A stretch of 64,000 nucleotides of DNA. It comes from Sphingobium fontiphilum (lineage in GTDB: Bacteria; Pseudomonadota; Alphaproteobacteria; Sphingomonadales; Sphingomonadaceae). A model generated the notes under the pieces. The model was not told where the DNA came from and ran no database searches. It saw nothing but the letters and a program-made list of their open reading frames with translations. The stretch is taken from contig NZ_JACIEB010000001.1 of assembly GCF_014196635.1 (NCBI RefSeq), positions 864,872 to 928,871 of the forward strand, in the 5' to 3' direction. Shown in pieces: positions 26,661 through 34,944 of this stretch (its first letter is position 1; every line of letters begins with the position of its first letter). The position numbers were made by a program, and so were the translations under genes.

Positions 26661-27781
26661 GGGATCGTCCTGAAGGCTGCGACGGATTGGTCCAGGCGAA
26701 GCGGCCCGGCCGTCAGGCTGATGAAATCGACCGGCGAAATGCGATCGCCGACCCGCAGATAGTCGAAATGCGCCTCATATTTGTTCGACCAGCCGCCATG
26801 ATAATTTTCCGGATCGTAAAACAGGTGGAAACGCGGCGAAAGCATGTCGACGCGCGCCGCGCATTGATCCGAAACAAGGGTCAGCGGATTGACGTTGAAA
26901 TAGGCGGCGCCATCGGGCGGCGACGAGATGTCGACATAACGAAACGCCCGGTCGGTGAGCGCGGCAAGGTCGGCATGATACCAGGCCGCATCGGTGCGCA
27001 GCGCGATGACCGGCACCACCTGCCCCAGCCCCAGCACCGCGAAATTGTCCGGCACGCGGCCATCCCGATATTCCATCACCCGCCGCATCACCGACATGGA
27101 CAGGATAGTCCCTGCGCTATGCCCGATCAGCAGCACCTCATCCCACGGCCCGTCCATTTCCTGCGCGATCCGCCGGGCGAACAGGTCAAGTCGCTCGTCC
27201 AGCGCCTCTCCCGGTCCGCCTGCCGCCAGACAATGATGATAATAGGTGAAGCGCAGCAGCCAAGGCACGACCAGCTTGTTCAGCCAGCGCCCCGAAAGCG
27301 CGACGCTGACCGCAATCCCCGCCAGCGCCGCCAGCCAGAAGGGCAGCACCGTCCACAGCAGCAAGGCGGGGACCAGCGCGAAAAGCAGCGGGATCATCAC
27401 CGCGAGAAAAGGCGGATAGCAGATGGTGAGCACCGGCCCGGGGCGCAGTTTCTTCATCCGCCCGAACTGCATGAAGCGGCTGTGGCCGACATAGGTGGCG
27501 ATGGAGCGCCAGGCGAGAATCAGAGGGTTCCTGATCCACACCTTGCCGACCATATCTTCCCAGCGGAGATATTCATAATCCGTCTCGACGCCGTCGGCCG
27601 GATTGTCGACCGTCCATTGCGCGGATGAAGCCGGACCGGAGCGCCGTGCGCTGACGCTCACCGGCTTGCCTGTCGCCGCCGACCAGCGTTCGGCCTGCTC
27701 GCGATAGAGCTGATGGTAAAAACGCACGCCTCTGGGGTCGAATCCGCCCAGGTAGAAGACTTTCCGCTTGAACTTTTCCAT
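26657..27781 (-). CDS. Membrane-associated alpha/beta hydrolase-like protein
   Basis: A 374-residue protein that begins MEKFKRKVFYLGGFDPRGVR. It has a nucleophile-elbow motif GHSAGT in the context EVLLIGHSAGTILSMSVMRR and a central hydrophobic hairpin (LLFALVPALLLWTVLPFWLA, then ALAGIAVSVAL) that should anchor it to the membrane. The family is unnamed but common in this group of bacteria. ATG 27781 is used. It overlaps the P450 gene by 4 nt, so the two should be expressed together, perhaps in lipid modification. Confidence 0.72.
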   Translation of the reverse strand: MEKFKRKVFYLGGFDPRGVRFYHQLYREQAERWSAATGKPVSVSARRSGPASSAQWTVDNPADGVETDYEYLRWEDMVGKVWIRNPLILAWRSIATYVGHSRFMQFGRMKKLRPGPVLTICYPPFLAVMIPLLFALVPALLLWTVLPFWLAALAGIAVSVALSGRWLNKLVVPWLLRFTYYHHCLAAGGPGEALDERLDLFARRIAQEMDGPWDEVLLIGHSAGTILSMSVMRRVMEYRDGRVPDNFAVLGLGQVVPVIALRTDAAWYHADLAALTDRAFRYVDISSPPDGAAYFNVNPLTLVSDQCAARVDMLSPRFHLFYDPENYHGGWSNKYEAHFDYLRVGDRISPVDFISLTAGPLRLDQSVAAFRTIP

Positions 27782-27802
27782 GGCCCCCGTCCTAATCGGG
27801 CC

Positions 27803-28108
27803 ATGACAACACCCGAACGCGACTACTGCTATTTCATCGACCACCGGAAATACAACCGAAATGTCGGTTGTCGGCGGCATGACAATATGTATGGCATCAA
27901 TGGCGGGGGCAGCGAACGGGATCGCTGGCGGGCGGATTTTCATTTTTTCCGCCATATGCGCGACAATGGCGATCCCATGGCGCTACCCGCGCTGCTCGCC
28001 TGCCTCAGCTTCGGCTGGTTCTGCTGGAATTATCACCCCGGCAAGGGGCTATGGCGCGGCCAGTTGCTGCGCCGCTTCGTCAAGGCGCCCGATCAGAAGG
28101 GGAAATAG
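27803..28108 (+). CDS. Small protein with phospholipase A2-like motif
   Basis: A 101-residue protein. It has the segment VGCRRHDNMYG, which matches the C-x-x-HD-x-x-Y signature around the catalytic His-Asp of secreted phospholipases A2, inside a compact helical protein with several aromatic residues. A hydrophobic stretch (ALPALLACLSFGWFCW) lies near the C terminus. There is no clear signal peptide. It is divergent from the hydrolase-P450 operon, with only 21 bp between the two start codons. The PLA2 assignment rests on one motif and is tentative. Confidence 0.5.
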   Translation: MTTPERDYCYFIDHRKYNRNVGCRRHDNMYGINGGGSERDRWRADFHFFRHMRDNGDPMALPALLACLSFGWFCWNYHPGKGLWRGQLLRRFVKAPDQKGK

Positions 28109-28112
28109 GCGC

Positions 28113-28775
28113 TCAAGACGGATCGGGAATCGCCGCGCCGAACAGCAGCACCGGCTCGCCCGGCGACGACAGCGCGACCTCGCCGCCGACCCCCGTCACC
28201 AGCGATCGCACCATCCAGGCGGCGGCCGTGCGCGACCCCAGACCGCCGGGCGGCAATGTGCCCGCCAGCGCGGCGCGCAGTTCCGGGTCGAGCACCAGCT
28301 TGGGGCCTTCGGCCCGCACCACGATTTCGGTGACACCCGGCCGCTTTTCCGCGCCCACGTCCAGTTGCCCGCCGCGCACCAGCGCATCCCCCGCAATCAG
28401 CGCCAGATTGAGCAGCACCTTGACCGGCAGTTTGCCCAGCATATCGTCGGCCACCAGCCAGCCTAACTTCACCCGGCCCGACTGGGCGAACATGCCCTCG
28501 ATCGCGACCCTCGCCTCATGGGTGGGCACGGCGTCGCCAAAGCCACCGGCAGACCCGAAAGCGAGACGGAAAAATTTAAGCTTGTTGGCCGAGGTCCGCG
28601 CGCTGTCGCCCAGCAGGTCCAGACAACGCTGGCGCATGTCGGGATCGGTTTCGTCCGCCATCAATTCCAGCCCATTGTTCAGCGCACCCACGGGGCTGAG
28701 CAGGTCATGGCACAGGCGCGAGCAAAGAAGGCTCGCAAATTCAATGCTTTCTATGGCATTGCTGGTATCGGACAT
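28113..28775 (-). CDS. chpT: Histidine phosphotransferase ChpT
   Basis: ChpT passes phosphate from the hybrid kinase CckA to CtrA and CpdR, the master cell-cycle and motility regulators of alphaproteobacteria. It has 220 residues; the phosphorylated His23 lies in SRLCHDLLSPVGALNNGLEL, followed by the degenerate ATPase-like domain (VLLNLALIAGDALVRGG, GSRTAAAWMV). ATG 28775 is chosen because the conserved helix starts shortly after it. cckA and ctrA are not in this window. Confidence 0.9.
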   Translation of the reverse strand: MSDTSNAIESIEFASLLCSRLCHDLLSPVGALNNGLELMADETDPDMRQRCLDLLGDSARTSANKLKFFRLAFGSAGGFGDAVPTHEARVAIEGMFAQSGRVKLGWLVADDMLGKLPVKVLLNLALIAGDALVRGGQLDVGAEKRPGVTEIVVRAEGPKLVLDPELRAALAGTLPPGGLGSRTAAAWMVRSLVTGVGGEVALSSPGEPVLLFGAAIPDPS

Positions 28776-28889
28776 CAGTATCGGTCTGCCTGGCGGTTTT
28801 TGGTTTTGGGCATGATCGGCGCAAAACGCCTGTGAAGGCTCATGCGCTCCGGCGACGAACGATGCAACCCCGCCTTGCATAACATGCGA

Positions 28890-29291
28890 TCATTCGATCC
28901 GTATCGGCGCTTCATCGAAATGCACGCCCCCCGACCCGTCCGACGCCGCGCGCCAGCACCGCGCCAGTCCGCCGCCGACGATGATCCACAATGCTCCATC
29001 GGGCGCGGCGCAGGCGGTATCGGTCGCGGATGGTTTGGCAATGCCTGATGGATGGGAATGATAATGGCCGATCACCGCCGGCCCGCCGCGCCGGGCATCG
29101 CGATGAGCGGCGATCAGGACCGCCGGGTCGATCTCGAAATGGCGGGATGGATCGGGCGCGACATTGGCCGCCGGGCCGATGGTCTGCACATGGTCCGGAA
29201 CGCCCAGCAACAGTCCGCAAACTTCGTCGCGCGACTCCCCCGCCAGAGCGATGATCCGGTCGATCAGCGATCTTGATATTCGAACGGTCAT
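28890..29291 (-). CDS. JAMM/Mov34 metalloprotease-like protein
   Basis: A 133-residue single-domain JAB1/MPN protein. The zinc site is complete: Glu23 (RDEVCGLLLG), the histidine motif GHYHSHPSG with H78 and H80, and S88-x-x-D91 (KPSATD). Bacterial stand-alone JAMM proteins of this size resemble Mec+/RadC-like or DUF2172-type peptidases that cleave small ubiquitin-like or C-terminal peptides; the substrate is unknown. It is divergent from rluD, with only 16 bp between start codons. Confidence 0.85.
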   Translation of the reverse strand: MTVRISRSLIDRIIALAGESRDEVCGLLLGVPDHVQTIGPAANVAPDPSRHFEIDPAVLIAAHRDARRGGPAVIGHYHSHPSGIAKPSATDTACAAPDGALWIIVGGGLARCWRAASDGSGGVHFDEAPIRIE

Positions 29292-29307
29292 TCCTACATG
29301 CTAGGCA

Positions 29308-30264
29308 ATGGAATTGGGGGTTTCCACTCTTCACGCAACGATTTCCGAAGCCCATGGCGGCATTCGGCTGGATCGCGCCCTTGCAGAGCTGTTGCCACAG
29401 CTTTCGCGGGAGCGGCTGAAGGCGTTGATCCTCGATGGACAGGTGGTGTCGGCGCGCGGCGCCGTGGCCCGCAACCCCTCGCAAAAGGTGAGCCCCGGCG
29501 ACAGTTTCGCCGTCACCCTGCCCCCGCCGACCGAGGCCGAGGCCGCGCCGCAGGATATTCCGCTCAATATCGTTCATGAGGATGCCGACCTGATCGTGGT
29601 CGACAAGCCTGCGGGGCTGGTCGTCCACCCGGCGGCAGGCAATCTGGACGGCACACTGGTCAACGCCCTGCTCCACCATTGCGCGGGGCGGTTGTCCGGC
29701 ATTGGCGGGGTCGCGCGCCCCGGCATCGTCCACCGAATCGACAAGGACACGTCCGGCCTGCTGGTCGTGGCCAAGACCGACGCCGCCCATGAAGGATTGG
29801 CCCGCCAGTTCAAGGATCATTCGATCCAGCGCCTCTATGCCGCCATCGTCTATGGCGCTCCCGTCCCGGCGGCGGGCACGGTCGACACCTGGATCGGCCG
29901 CAGCGACGCCGATCGAAAGAAGATGGCGGTTCATCGGGAAGGGCGCGGCAAACATGCCGTCACCCATTATCGAGTGACAAAACCCCTGCGCGGCGCGGCG
30001 CTGGTCGAATGTCGGCTGGAAACCGGGCGGACGCATCAGGTGCGCGTCCACATGGCGCATCTGGGACACCCCTTGATCGGCGACCCGGTCTATGGCAAAA
30101 AGAGAAAAGGTTTCAAATCAATACTGGAAACGCTGGGTTTCAAAAGACAGGCATTGCACGCAAGGACACTGGGATTCATACATCCAATACGCCATGAACA
30201 TATGCAGTTCGAAAGCGCGATTCCTGCCGACATGCAGGAACTGTTAAGCCAGCTTTTCGTATAG
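29308..30264 (+). CDS. rluD: RluA/RluD-family 23S rRNA pseudouridine synthase
   Basis: An RNA-modifying enzyme of 318 residues. The N-terminal S4 RNA-binding domain (RLDRALAELLPQLSRERLKA) precedes the catalytic domain, whose motif HRIDKDTSGLLVVAKT includes the catalytic aspartate. ETGRTHQVRVHMAHLGHPLI is the second family signature. E. coli RluD modifies helix 69 of 23S rRNA; assignment to RluD rather than RluC is by overall resemblance. It is followed by rpoH after 78 bp. Confidence 0.9.
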   Translation: MELGVSTLHATISEAHGGIRLDRALAELLPQLSRERLKALILDGQVVSARGAVARNPSQKVSPGDSFAVTLPPPTEAEAAPQDIPLNIVHEDADLIVVDKPAGLVVHPAAGNLDGTLVNALLHHCAGRLSGIGGVARPGIVHRIDKDTSGLLVVAKTDAAHEGLARQFKDHSIQRLYAAIVYGAPVPAAGTVDTWIGRSDADRKKMAVHREGRGKHAVTHYRVTKPLRGAALVECRLETGRTHQVRVHMAHLGHPLIGDPVYGKKRKGFKSILETLGFKRQALHARTLGFIHPIRHEHMQFESAIPADMQELLSQLFV

Positions 30265-30342
30265 GGTTCGTCAAGTTTGCGGCGGTTTGCCGGATGCCTC
30301 ATCTGGGTCCGGACCGCGCATGAAAGGGAAAGGTGAAGAGAC

Positions 30343-31254
30343 ATGGCTGCAAAGAGCAATGTCCCCGCGGTGCCGGCGCTGGGCGGTGAAGCCAGCCTGA
30401 ACCGCTATCTGACGGAAATTCGGAAGTTTCCGCTGCTGACGCCGGAGCAGGAATATATGCTGGCGAAACGCTATGCCGAGCATCAGGATCCTGAGGCTGC
30501 GGCGCAACTGGTCACGTCGCACCTGCGGCTGGTGGCCAAGATCGCCATGGGCTATCGCGGCTATGGCCTGCCGGTCAGCGAACTGATTTCAGAAGGCAAT
30601 ATCGGCCTGATGCAGGGCGTGAAGAAATTCGAACCCGATCGCGGCTTCCGTCTGGCGACCTACGCCATGTGGTGGATTCGCGCGTCAATCCAGGAATTCA
30701 TCCTGCGCTCGTGGAGCCTGGTGAAGATGGGCACCACAGCCGCGCAGAAGAAGCTGTTCTTCAACCTGCGCCGGATGAAGAACAATATCGAGGCGTTCGA
30801 GGATGGCGACCTGCGCCCGGAGGACGTGACCAAAATCGCGACCGACCTGGGCGTTACCGAGGAAGAGGTCATCTCCATGAACCGCCGCATGGCGATGGGC
30901 GGCGACACGTCGCTTAACGTCCCCATGCGCGAAGATGGCGAGGGCCAGTGGCAGGACTGGCTGGCCGACACTGATCCCTTGCAGGACGAACGGGTCGCCG
31001 ACGCGCAGGAAAAGGATATGCGCCACGCCATGCTGGTGGAGGCGATGGACGATCTCAATGACCGGGAAAAGCATATCCTGGCCGAACGGCGGCTGGCCGA
31101 AGAGCCCAAGACGCTGGAGGAACTCTCGCAGGTCTATGGCGTGTCGCGCGAACGCGTCCGCCAGATCGAGGTTCGGGCGTTTGAAAAGTTGCAAAAGGCA
31201 ATGATCCGCATCGCCGGCGACAAGCTGGGCAAGATGCGTATGGCGCTCGCCTGA
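30343..31254 (+). CDS. rpoH: Heat-shock sigma factor RpoH (sigma-32)
   Basis: The alternative sigma factor for heat-shock genes, 303 residues. Region 2 includes SHLRLVAKIAMGYRGYGLPV and ATYAMWWIRASIQEFI. The RpoH box QKKLFFNLR at 135-143, needed for core competition and turnover, is present. Region 4 ends with VSRERVRQIEVRAFEKLQKA. A ribosome-binding site (AAAGGTGAAGAG) precedes the ATG. It is followed by a strong intrinsic terminator. Many sphingomonads have more than one RpoH-like paralogue. Confidence 0.95.
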   Translation: MAAKSNVPAVPALGGEASLNRYLTEIRKFPLLTPEQEYMLAKRYAEHQDPEAAAQLVTSHLRLVAKIAMGYRGYGLPVSELISEGNIGLMQGVKKFEPDRGFRLATYAMWWIRASIQEFILRSWSLVKMGTTAAQKKLFFNLRRMKNNIEAFEDGDLRPEDVTKIATDLGVTEEEVISMNRRMAMGGDTSLNVPMREDGEGQWQDWLADTDPLQDERVADAQEKDMRHAMLVEAMDDLNDREKHILAERRLAEEPKTLEELSQVYGVSRERVRQIEVRAFEKLQKAMIRIAGDKLGKMRMALA

Positions 31255-31276
31255 TTGTCGTCAATGTTCCCAAGCG

Positions 31277-31308
31277 AAAAGCCCCGGAGCGATCCGGGGC
31301 TTTTTTTT
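31277..31308 (+). terminator. Intrinsic terminator after rpoH
   Basis: A GC-rich stem (AAAAGCCCCGGA, loop GCGA, TCCGGGGC) is followed directly by eight T residues. This is a textbook rho-independent terminator 22 bp after the rpoH stop. Confidence 0.93.
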
Positions 31309-31510
31309 GTTGCGTTCGCCGCTCCGAATTATAGCGGCGACGTGGGACTGCAACGCCCCGTCCGACCCGCAATTGCGCTCCCCGTGGTTGCATCGGCCGG
31401 ATTGATCGGGCAAAGCCATTGGCGACGGTGCCGAAATATCGGAATTTGCCGCCGAAATTGAGACGACCAACAAGAACAGCAACGACAAGAACCGATTATC
31501 TGAGGTGAAA

Positions 31511-32308
31511 ATGGCGGAATATCCCCTTTACGAAATGTCGAGTTTTTCGCGTTCCGGTGAAACATTGATGCTCCGCTGCCTTCAGGCGCATCCCGATATC
31601 GAAGTCATCAGCCAGATCCGCGAGCCCGATGAGGAGCGCGATGTCGACCTGTTTTGGTCGGTCATCAACAAGGGCAAGCTGGCGATCGACGCCGCCGACC
31701 CGCTGACCGCCCATCGTTCGCCTCATCCCGGCACCCGCTTCATAGTCAAGAATTTCGCCTGGACGACGCGCGGCCATCGCCAGGGCTTTGTGTTGATCCG
31801 CAACCCCTTTTCGGTGGTGGTCAGCGCCCATCGCCATACCGAAGATCCCAAGAAGGAAGCCAAGCAGCGCGCCCAGCAGATCCGCTGGTGCCGCAATATC
31901 GACAAGCTGATGGTGCCCTTTATCGAGAGCATCGACAACCTCACCGCCTATCTGGCGCTCTACAACCGCAAGATGATGCATGACCGCCGTTCGGGCATGC
32001 CCTTTGTGCGCTATGAGGATTTTGTCAGCGACCCGGAAACCTGGCTGCGCAAGATCATCGCCCATCTGGGCCTGGAATGGAGCCCGCGCGTCCTTGAATC
32101 GCACCTCGATTACAAGGAAGGCGAGACCGGCCATGGCGGCATCAAATTGTGGCAGCCGATCAACATGGGCTCGATGGACAAATATAAGGCGCTGGAGCCT
32201 GAACTGGCGAGCAAGGTCTACAGCCTGACGCAGGATGTGCTGCGCGTCTATGGCTATCGCTGGAATGGCGACGAGATCAAGTTGGTCAACGCCAAGGGAC
32301 TTCTCTAA
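31511..32308 (+). CDS. Sulfotransferase-like protein
   Basis: A 265-residue protein with PAPS-dependent sulfotransferase features: an N-terminal 5'-phosphosulfate loop-like segment SFSRSGETLMLR (residues 11-22) and the 3'-phosphate segment FVLIRNPFSVVVSAHRH. A later VRYEDFVSDPETWLRKIIAH is also typical. The P-loop departs from the usual PKSGTT, so activity is not certain. ATG 31511 is chosen because GAGGTG lies 4 nt upstream. It stands alone between the rpoH terminator and recN, so nothing nearby suggests an acceptor. Confidence 0.75.
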   Translation: MAEYPLYEMSSFSRSGETLMLRCLQAHPDIEVISQIREPDEERDVDLFWSVINKGKLAIDAADPLTAHRSPHPGTRFIVKNFAWTTRGHRQGFVLIRNPFSVVVSAHRHTEDPKKEAKQRAQQIRWCRNIDKLMVPFIESIDNLTAYLALYNRKMMHDRRSGMPFVRYEDFVSDPETWLRKIIAHLGLEWSPRVLESHLDYKEGETGHGGIKLWQPINMGSMDKYKALEPELASKVYSLTQDVLRVYGYRWNGDEIKLVNAKGLL

Positions 32309-32316
32309 CCATGGAT

Positions 32317-32358
32317 CCGGGCGGGCGCTCTCCTGGAAAAGGAGCAAAGTCCGCCCGG
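32317..32358. terminator. Hairpin between the sulfotransferase and recN genes
   Basis: CCGGGCGG (32317-32324) pairs with CCGCCCGG (32351-32358), with a smaller CTCC/GGAG stem inside the loop. It lies between convergent genes and may terminate the sulfotransferase transcript; it lacks a long T run. Confidence 0.5.
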
Positions 32359-32359
32359 T

Positions 32360-34024
32360 TCATTGGGTTTCCAGCAGGCGCTCCGCCTGCGCCCGCGCTT
32401 CTGCGGTGATCTGCGCGCCCGAGAGCATCCGGGCGATTTCTTCCCGCCGTTCGCTGGCATCGAGCGCATGGACGCCGGTGCGGGTCACCGTTCCTTCGCT
32501 CGACTTGGCGATCAGCATATGACCCGCGCCGCGCGCCGCCACCTGCGGGCTGTGCGTCACGACCAATATCTGATTGCTCTGCGCCAGTCGCGCCAGCCGG
32601 TCGCCGATAGCGGACGCCACCGCGCCGCCCACGCCCCGGTCGATCTCATCGAAAATCAGCGTATCCGCCCCGCCCTGCTGCGCCAGAGCGACTTTCAGCG
32701 CCAATATGAAACGCGACAGTTCACCGCCTGAAGCCACCTTCACCAATGGTGCAAACGGCGCGCCTGGATTGGTGGAGATGGTGAATTCCACCCGGTCGAC
32801 GCCATGGGCCGCGCCCTGCCCTTCTTCCAGAGGTTCGACGACGGTGCGGAACCGCGCGGCGTCCAGCTTCAACGGCGCCAGTTCGGCCGCGACCGCCGCG
32901 TCCAGCCTTTCCGCCGCCGCCAGTCGCTGCGCCGACAGGGCCTGCGCGGCGACCCGATAGGCGCGAGCCTTCGCTGCGACATCCGCCTCGAGCGCCGCCA
33001 GTTCCGCCTCACCACCCTCTATGGAGGCAAGGCGGCCGACCATGTCGTCGCGCAGCGCCGCCAGATCATCCGGCTGCACCTGATGCTTGCGGGCAAGGCC
33101 GCGCAGGTCGAACAGGCGCGTTTCCATGGCGTCCAGACGCGCAGGATCGAAACTGAGCGCCTCGGCCGCTTCGCCCAGCCGATCTTCCGCCTCGCCCGCT
33201 TCGATCAGCGCCCTGTCCAACGCTTCCAGCAATAAGGTCAGGACCGGATGTTCGCCCGCAATCCGGTCCAGCCGCCGCGCCGCCTGCCTCAGCCGCGCGA
33301 TGCCGCCATCCGACCCGGTCAGGCAATCGGCGACCACAGACAGGTCGTCAGCCAGTCGTGCGCCCTTCTGCATGGTCGCCCGTTCGGCCGCCAGCATCGC
33401 CTCCTCGCCCGCTTCCGGCGCGAATCGGGACAGTTCCTCTACCGCATGGGTCAGATAGTCCCGATCACGAGCCGCCTCTTCCACGCCCGCGCGCGCCGCG
33501 ATGAGCCGCTCTTCCGCCGCGCGCCAGGCGCCATGGGCCACCGCAACTGTCGCCGTTTCGCACGCCCCGAAAGCGTCAAGCAAAATCCTGTGGCCACGCG
33601 GGTTGAGCAAGCCCCTATCGTCATGCTGCCCGTGAATTTCGACCAATGCAGCGCCCAGTTCGCGCAACAACGCCGCCGAACAGGGCTGATCGTTGATGAA
33701 GGCACGGCTGCCGCCATCAGCCTTCACCAGGCGGCGGATCATGATCGGCTCCCCCGCCTCCACTTCCAATCCATTATCGGTCAGAAGTTCAAGTGCGCGA
33801 TGGCCCACGCCAGGAGCATCGAATGTGGCGGTGACGCTGGCCTGCGCCTCGCCGCTGCGCACCAATCCACTATCGGCGCGCGCGCCCAGCGCCAGCCCCA
33901 GAGAATCGAGCAATATGGATTTGCCCGCCCCCGTCTCGCCGGTCAGCACCGACAGGCCGTCGCCGAATTCAAGGTCCAGCGCCTCGATCAGCACCACGTT
34001 ACGGATCGACAGGGCGGTCAGCAT
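32360..34024 (-). CDS. recN: DNA repair ATPase RecN
   Basis: An SMC-like protein for double-strand-break repair, 554 residues. The N terminus (MLTALSIRNVVLIEALDLEF) and Walker A GETGAGKS lie in the head domain. Coiled-coil arms occupy the middle, and the C-terminal signature SGGELSRFILALK is followed by Walker B (LIFDEIDRGVGG) and VVTHSPQVAA. A near-consensus SOS box lies 23-37 bp upstream of its start, as expected for a LexA-controlled gene. Confidence 0.96.
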   Translation of the reverse strand: MLTALSIRNVVLIEALDLEFGDGLSVLTGETGAGKSILLDSLGLALGARADSGLVRSGEAQASVTATFDAPGVGHRALELLTDNGLEVEAGEPIMIRRLVKADGGSRAFINDQPCSAALLRELGAALVEIHGQHDDRGLLNPRGHRILLDAFGACETATVAVAHGAWRAAEERLIAARAGVEEAARDRDYLTHAVEELSRFAPEAGEEAMLAAERATMQKGARLADDLSVVADCLTGSDGGIARLRQAARRLDRIAGEHPVLTLLLEALDRALIEAGEAEDRLGEAAEALSFDPARLDAMETRLFDLRGLARKHQVQPDDLAALRDDMVGRLASIEGGEAELAALEADVAAKARAYRVAAQALSAQRLAAAERLDAAVAAELAPLKLDAARFRTVVEPLEEGQGAAHGVDRVEFTISTNPGAPFAPLVKVASGGELSRFILALKVALAQQGGADTLIFDEIDRGVGGAVASAIGDRLARLAQSNQILVVTHSPQVAARGAGHMLIAKSSEGTVTRTGVHALDASERREEIARMLSGAQITAEARAQAERLLETQ

Positions 34025-34046
34025 GAACGGCTTTTACCCCAAAAAG

Positions 34047-34061
34047 AACATAAGGGAAACA
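34047..34061 (-). promoter_or_regulatory. Near-consensus SOS box upstream of recN
   Basis: GAACATAAGGGAAAC on the plus strand matches GAAC-N7-GAAC at seven of eight fixed positions. It lies 23-37 bp before the recN start codon. recN is a common LexA target, which supports the reading. Confidence 0.5.
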
Positions 34062-34105
34062 TTGACCGTGTCTGGTCGCCCCCTCACCCCTTTATCAGCC
34101 GGGCG

Positions 34106-34873
34106 TCATGCCGAAGGAGCATGTTCCTGCATCAGTTTGAAGGAGCGTTCATACCATTCGCTGCCGGGGTAATTCGCGCCGAGCACGGCTGCGGCCTTCT
34201 TAGCTTCGTCGGGAATGCCCAGCGACAGATAACTTTCGACGAGGCGTTCCAGCGCTTCTGGCGTGTGCGTGGTGGTCTGATATTTGTCAACGACAGTGCG
34301 GAAACGCAGCGTCGCCGCCAGCCACTGTCCGCGCCGCTGATAAAAACGGCCCAGTTCCATTTCCTTGCCCGCCAGATGGTCATTGACCAGGTCGACCTTC
34401 AACCGGGCGTCCGCAGCATAGCGGCTCTGGGGATAACGGCGAATGAGTTCGCCCAGCGCATCGAGCGCCTGTTGCGTGATCTTCTGGTCGCGGGTCACGT
34501 CGGCAATCTGCTCATAATAGCAGAGCGCGATCAGATAATAAGCGTAGGGGGCGTCCTTGTTCCCGGGGTGAATCGACAGGAAACGCTGCGCCGCGCCAAC
34601 TGACTCGCTATAGTCGGTGTTCATATAATAGCTGAAAGCCGACATAAGCTGCGCCCGCCGCGCCCAAGGCGAATAGGGGTGTTGACGCTCCACTTCGTCG
34701 AACAGCGCCGCCGACAGCTTGTACTGCCCCTTTTCCAGCCGCGCCTTGCCCGCATTATAGAGGGTGGAAACATCGCGCGCGACATATTGCGTGTCCGCCT
34801 TGTTCTTCGAAGTCGAACAGCCTGCAAGCAGAGCGAGGGCAAGGGCGGGAGCGCACAGGCGCCACGACGTCAT
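34106..34873 (-). CDS. bamD: Outer-membrane assembly lipoprotein BamD
   Basis: A component of the BAM complex that inserts beta-barrel proteins in the outer membrane. It has 255 residues from the ATG at 34873, chosen because AGGAAACAG directly precedes it; other in-frame ATGs upstream lack a ribosome-binding site. The signal peptide and lipobox are LALALLAGC. TPR-like repeats follow (YNAGKARLEKGQYKLSAALF, PYAYYLIALCYYEQI). recN lies downstream in the same direction, as is common in alphaproteobacteria. Confidence 0.95.
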   Translation of the reverse strand: MTSWRLCAPALALALLAGCSTSKNKADTQYVARDVSTLYNAGKARLEKGQYKLSAALFDEVERQHPYSPWARRAQLMSAFSYYMNTDYSESVGAAQRFLSIHPGNKDAPYAYYLIALCYYEQIADVTRDQKITQQALDALGELIRRYPQSRYAADARLKVDLVNDHLAGKEMELGRFYQRRGQWLAATLRFRTVVDKYQTTTHTPEALERLVESYLSLGIPDEAKKAAAVLGANYPGSEWYERSFKLMQEHAPSA

Positions 34874-34944
34874 CTGTTTCCTGAACATGGCGCGGTCATA
34901 GCCGAGCCGACGCGCCGCGCCAAGCGACAGATTGCGATCCGTCA

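Noticed and set aside
28912..30069. 385-codon frame overlapping the JAMM gene and the antisense of rluD
   Set aside because: It is a shadow; both JAMM and rluD have complete active-site motifs in their own frames.
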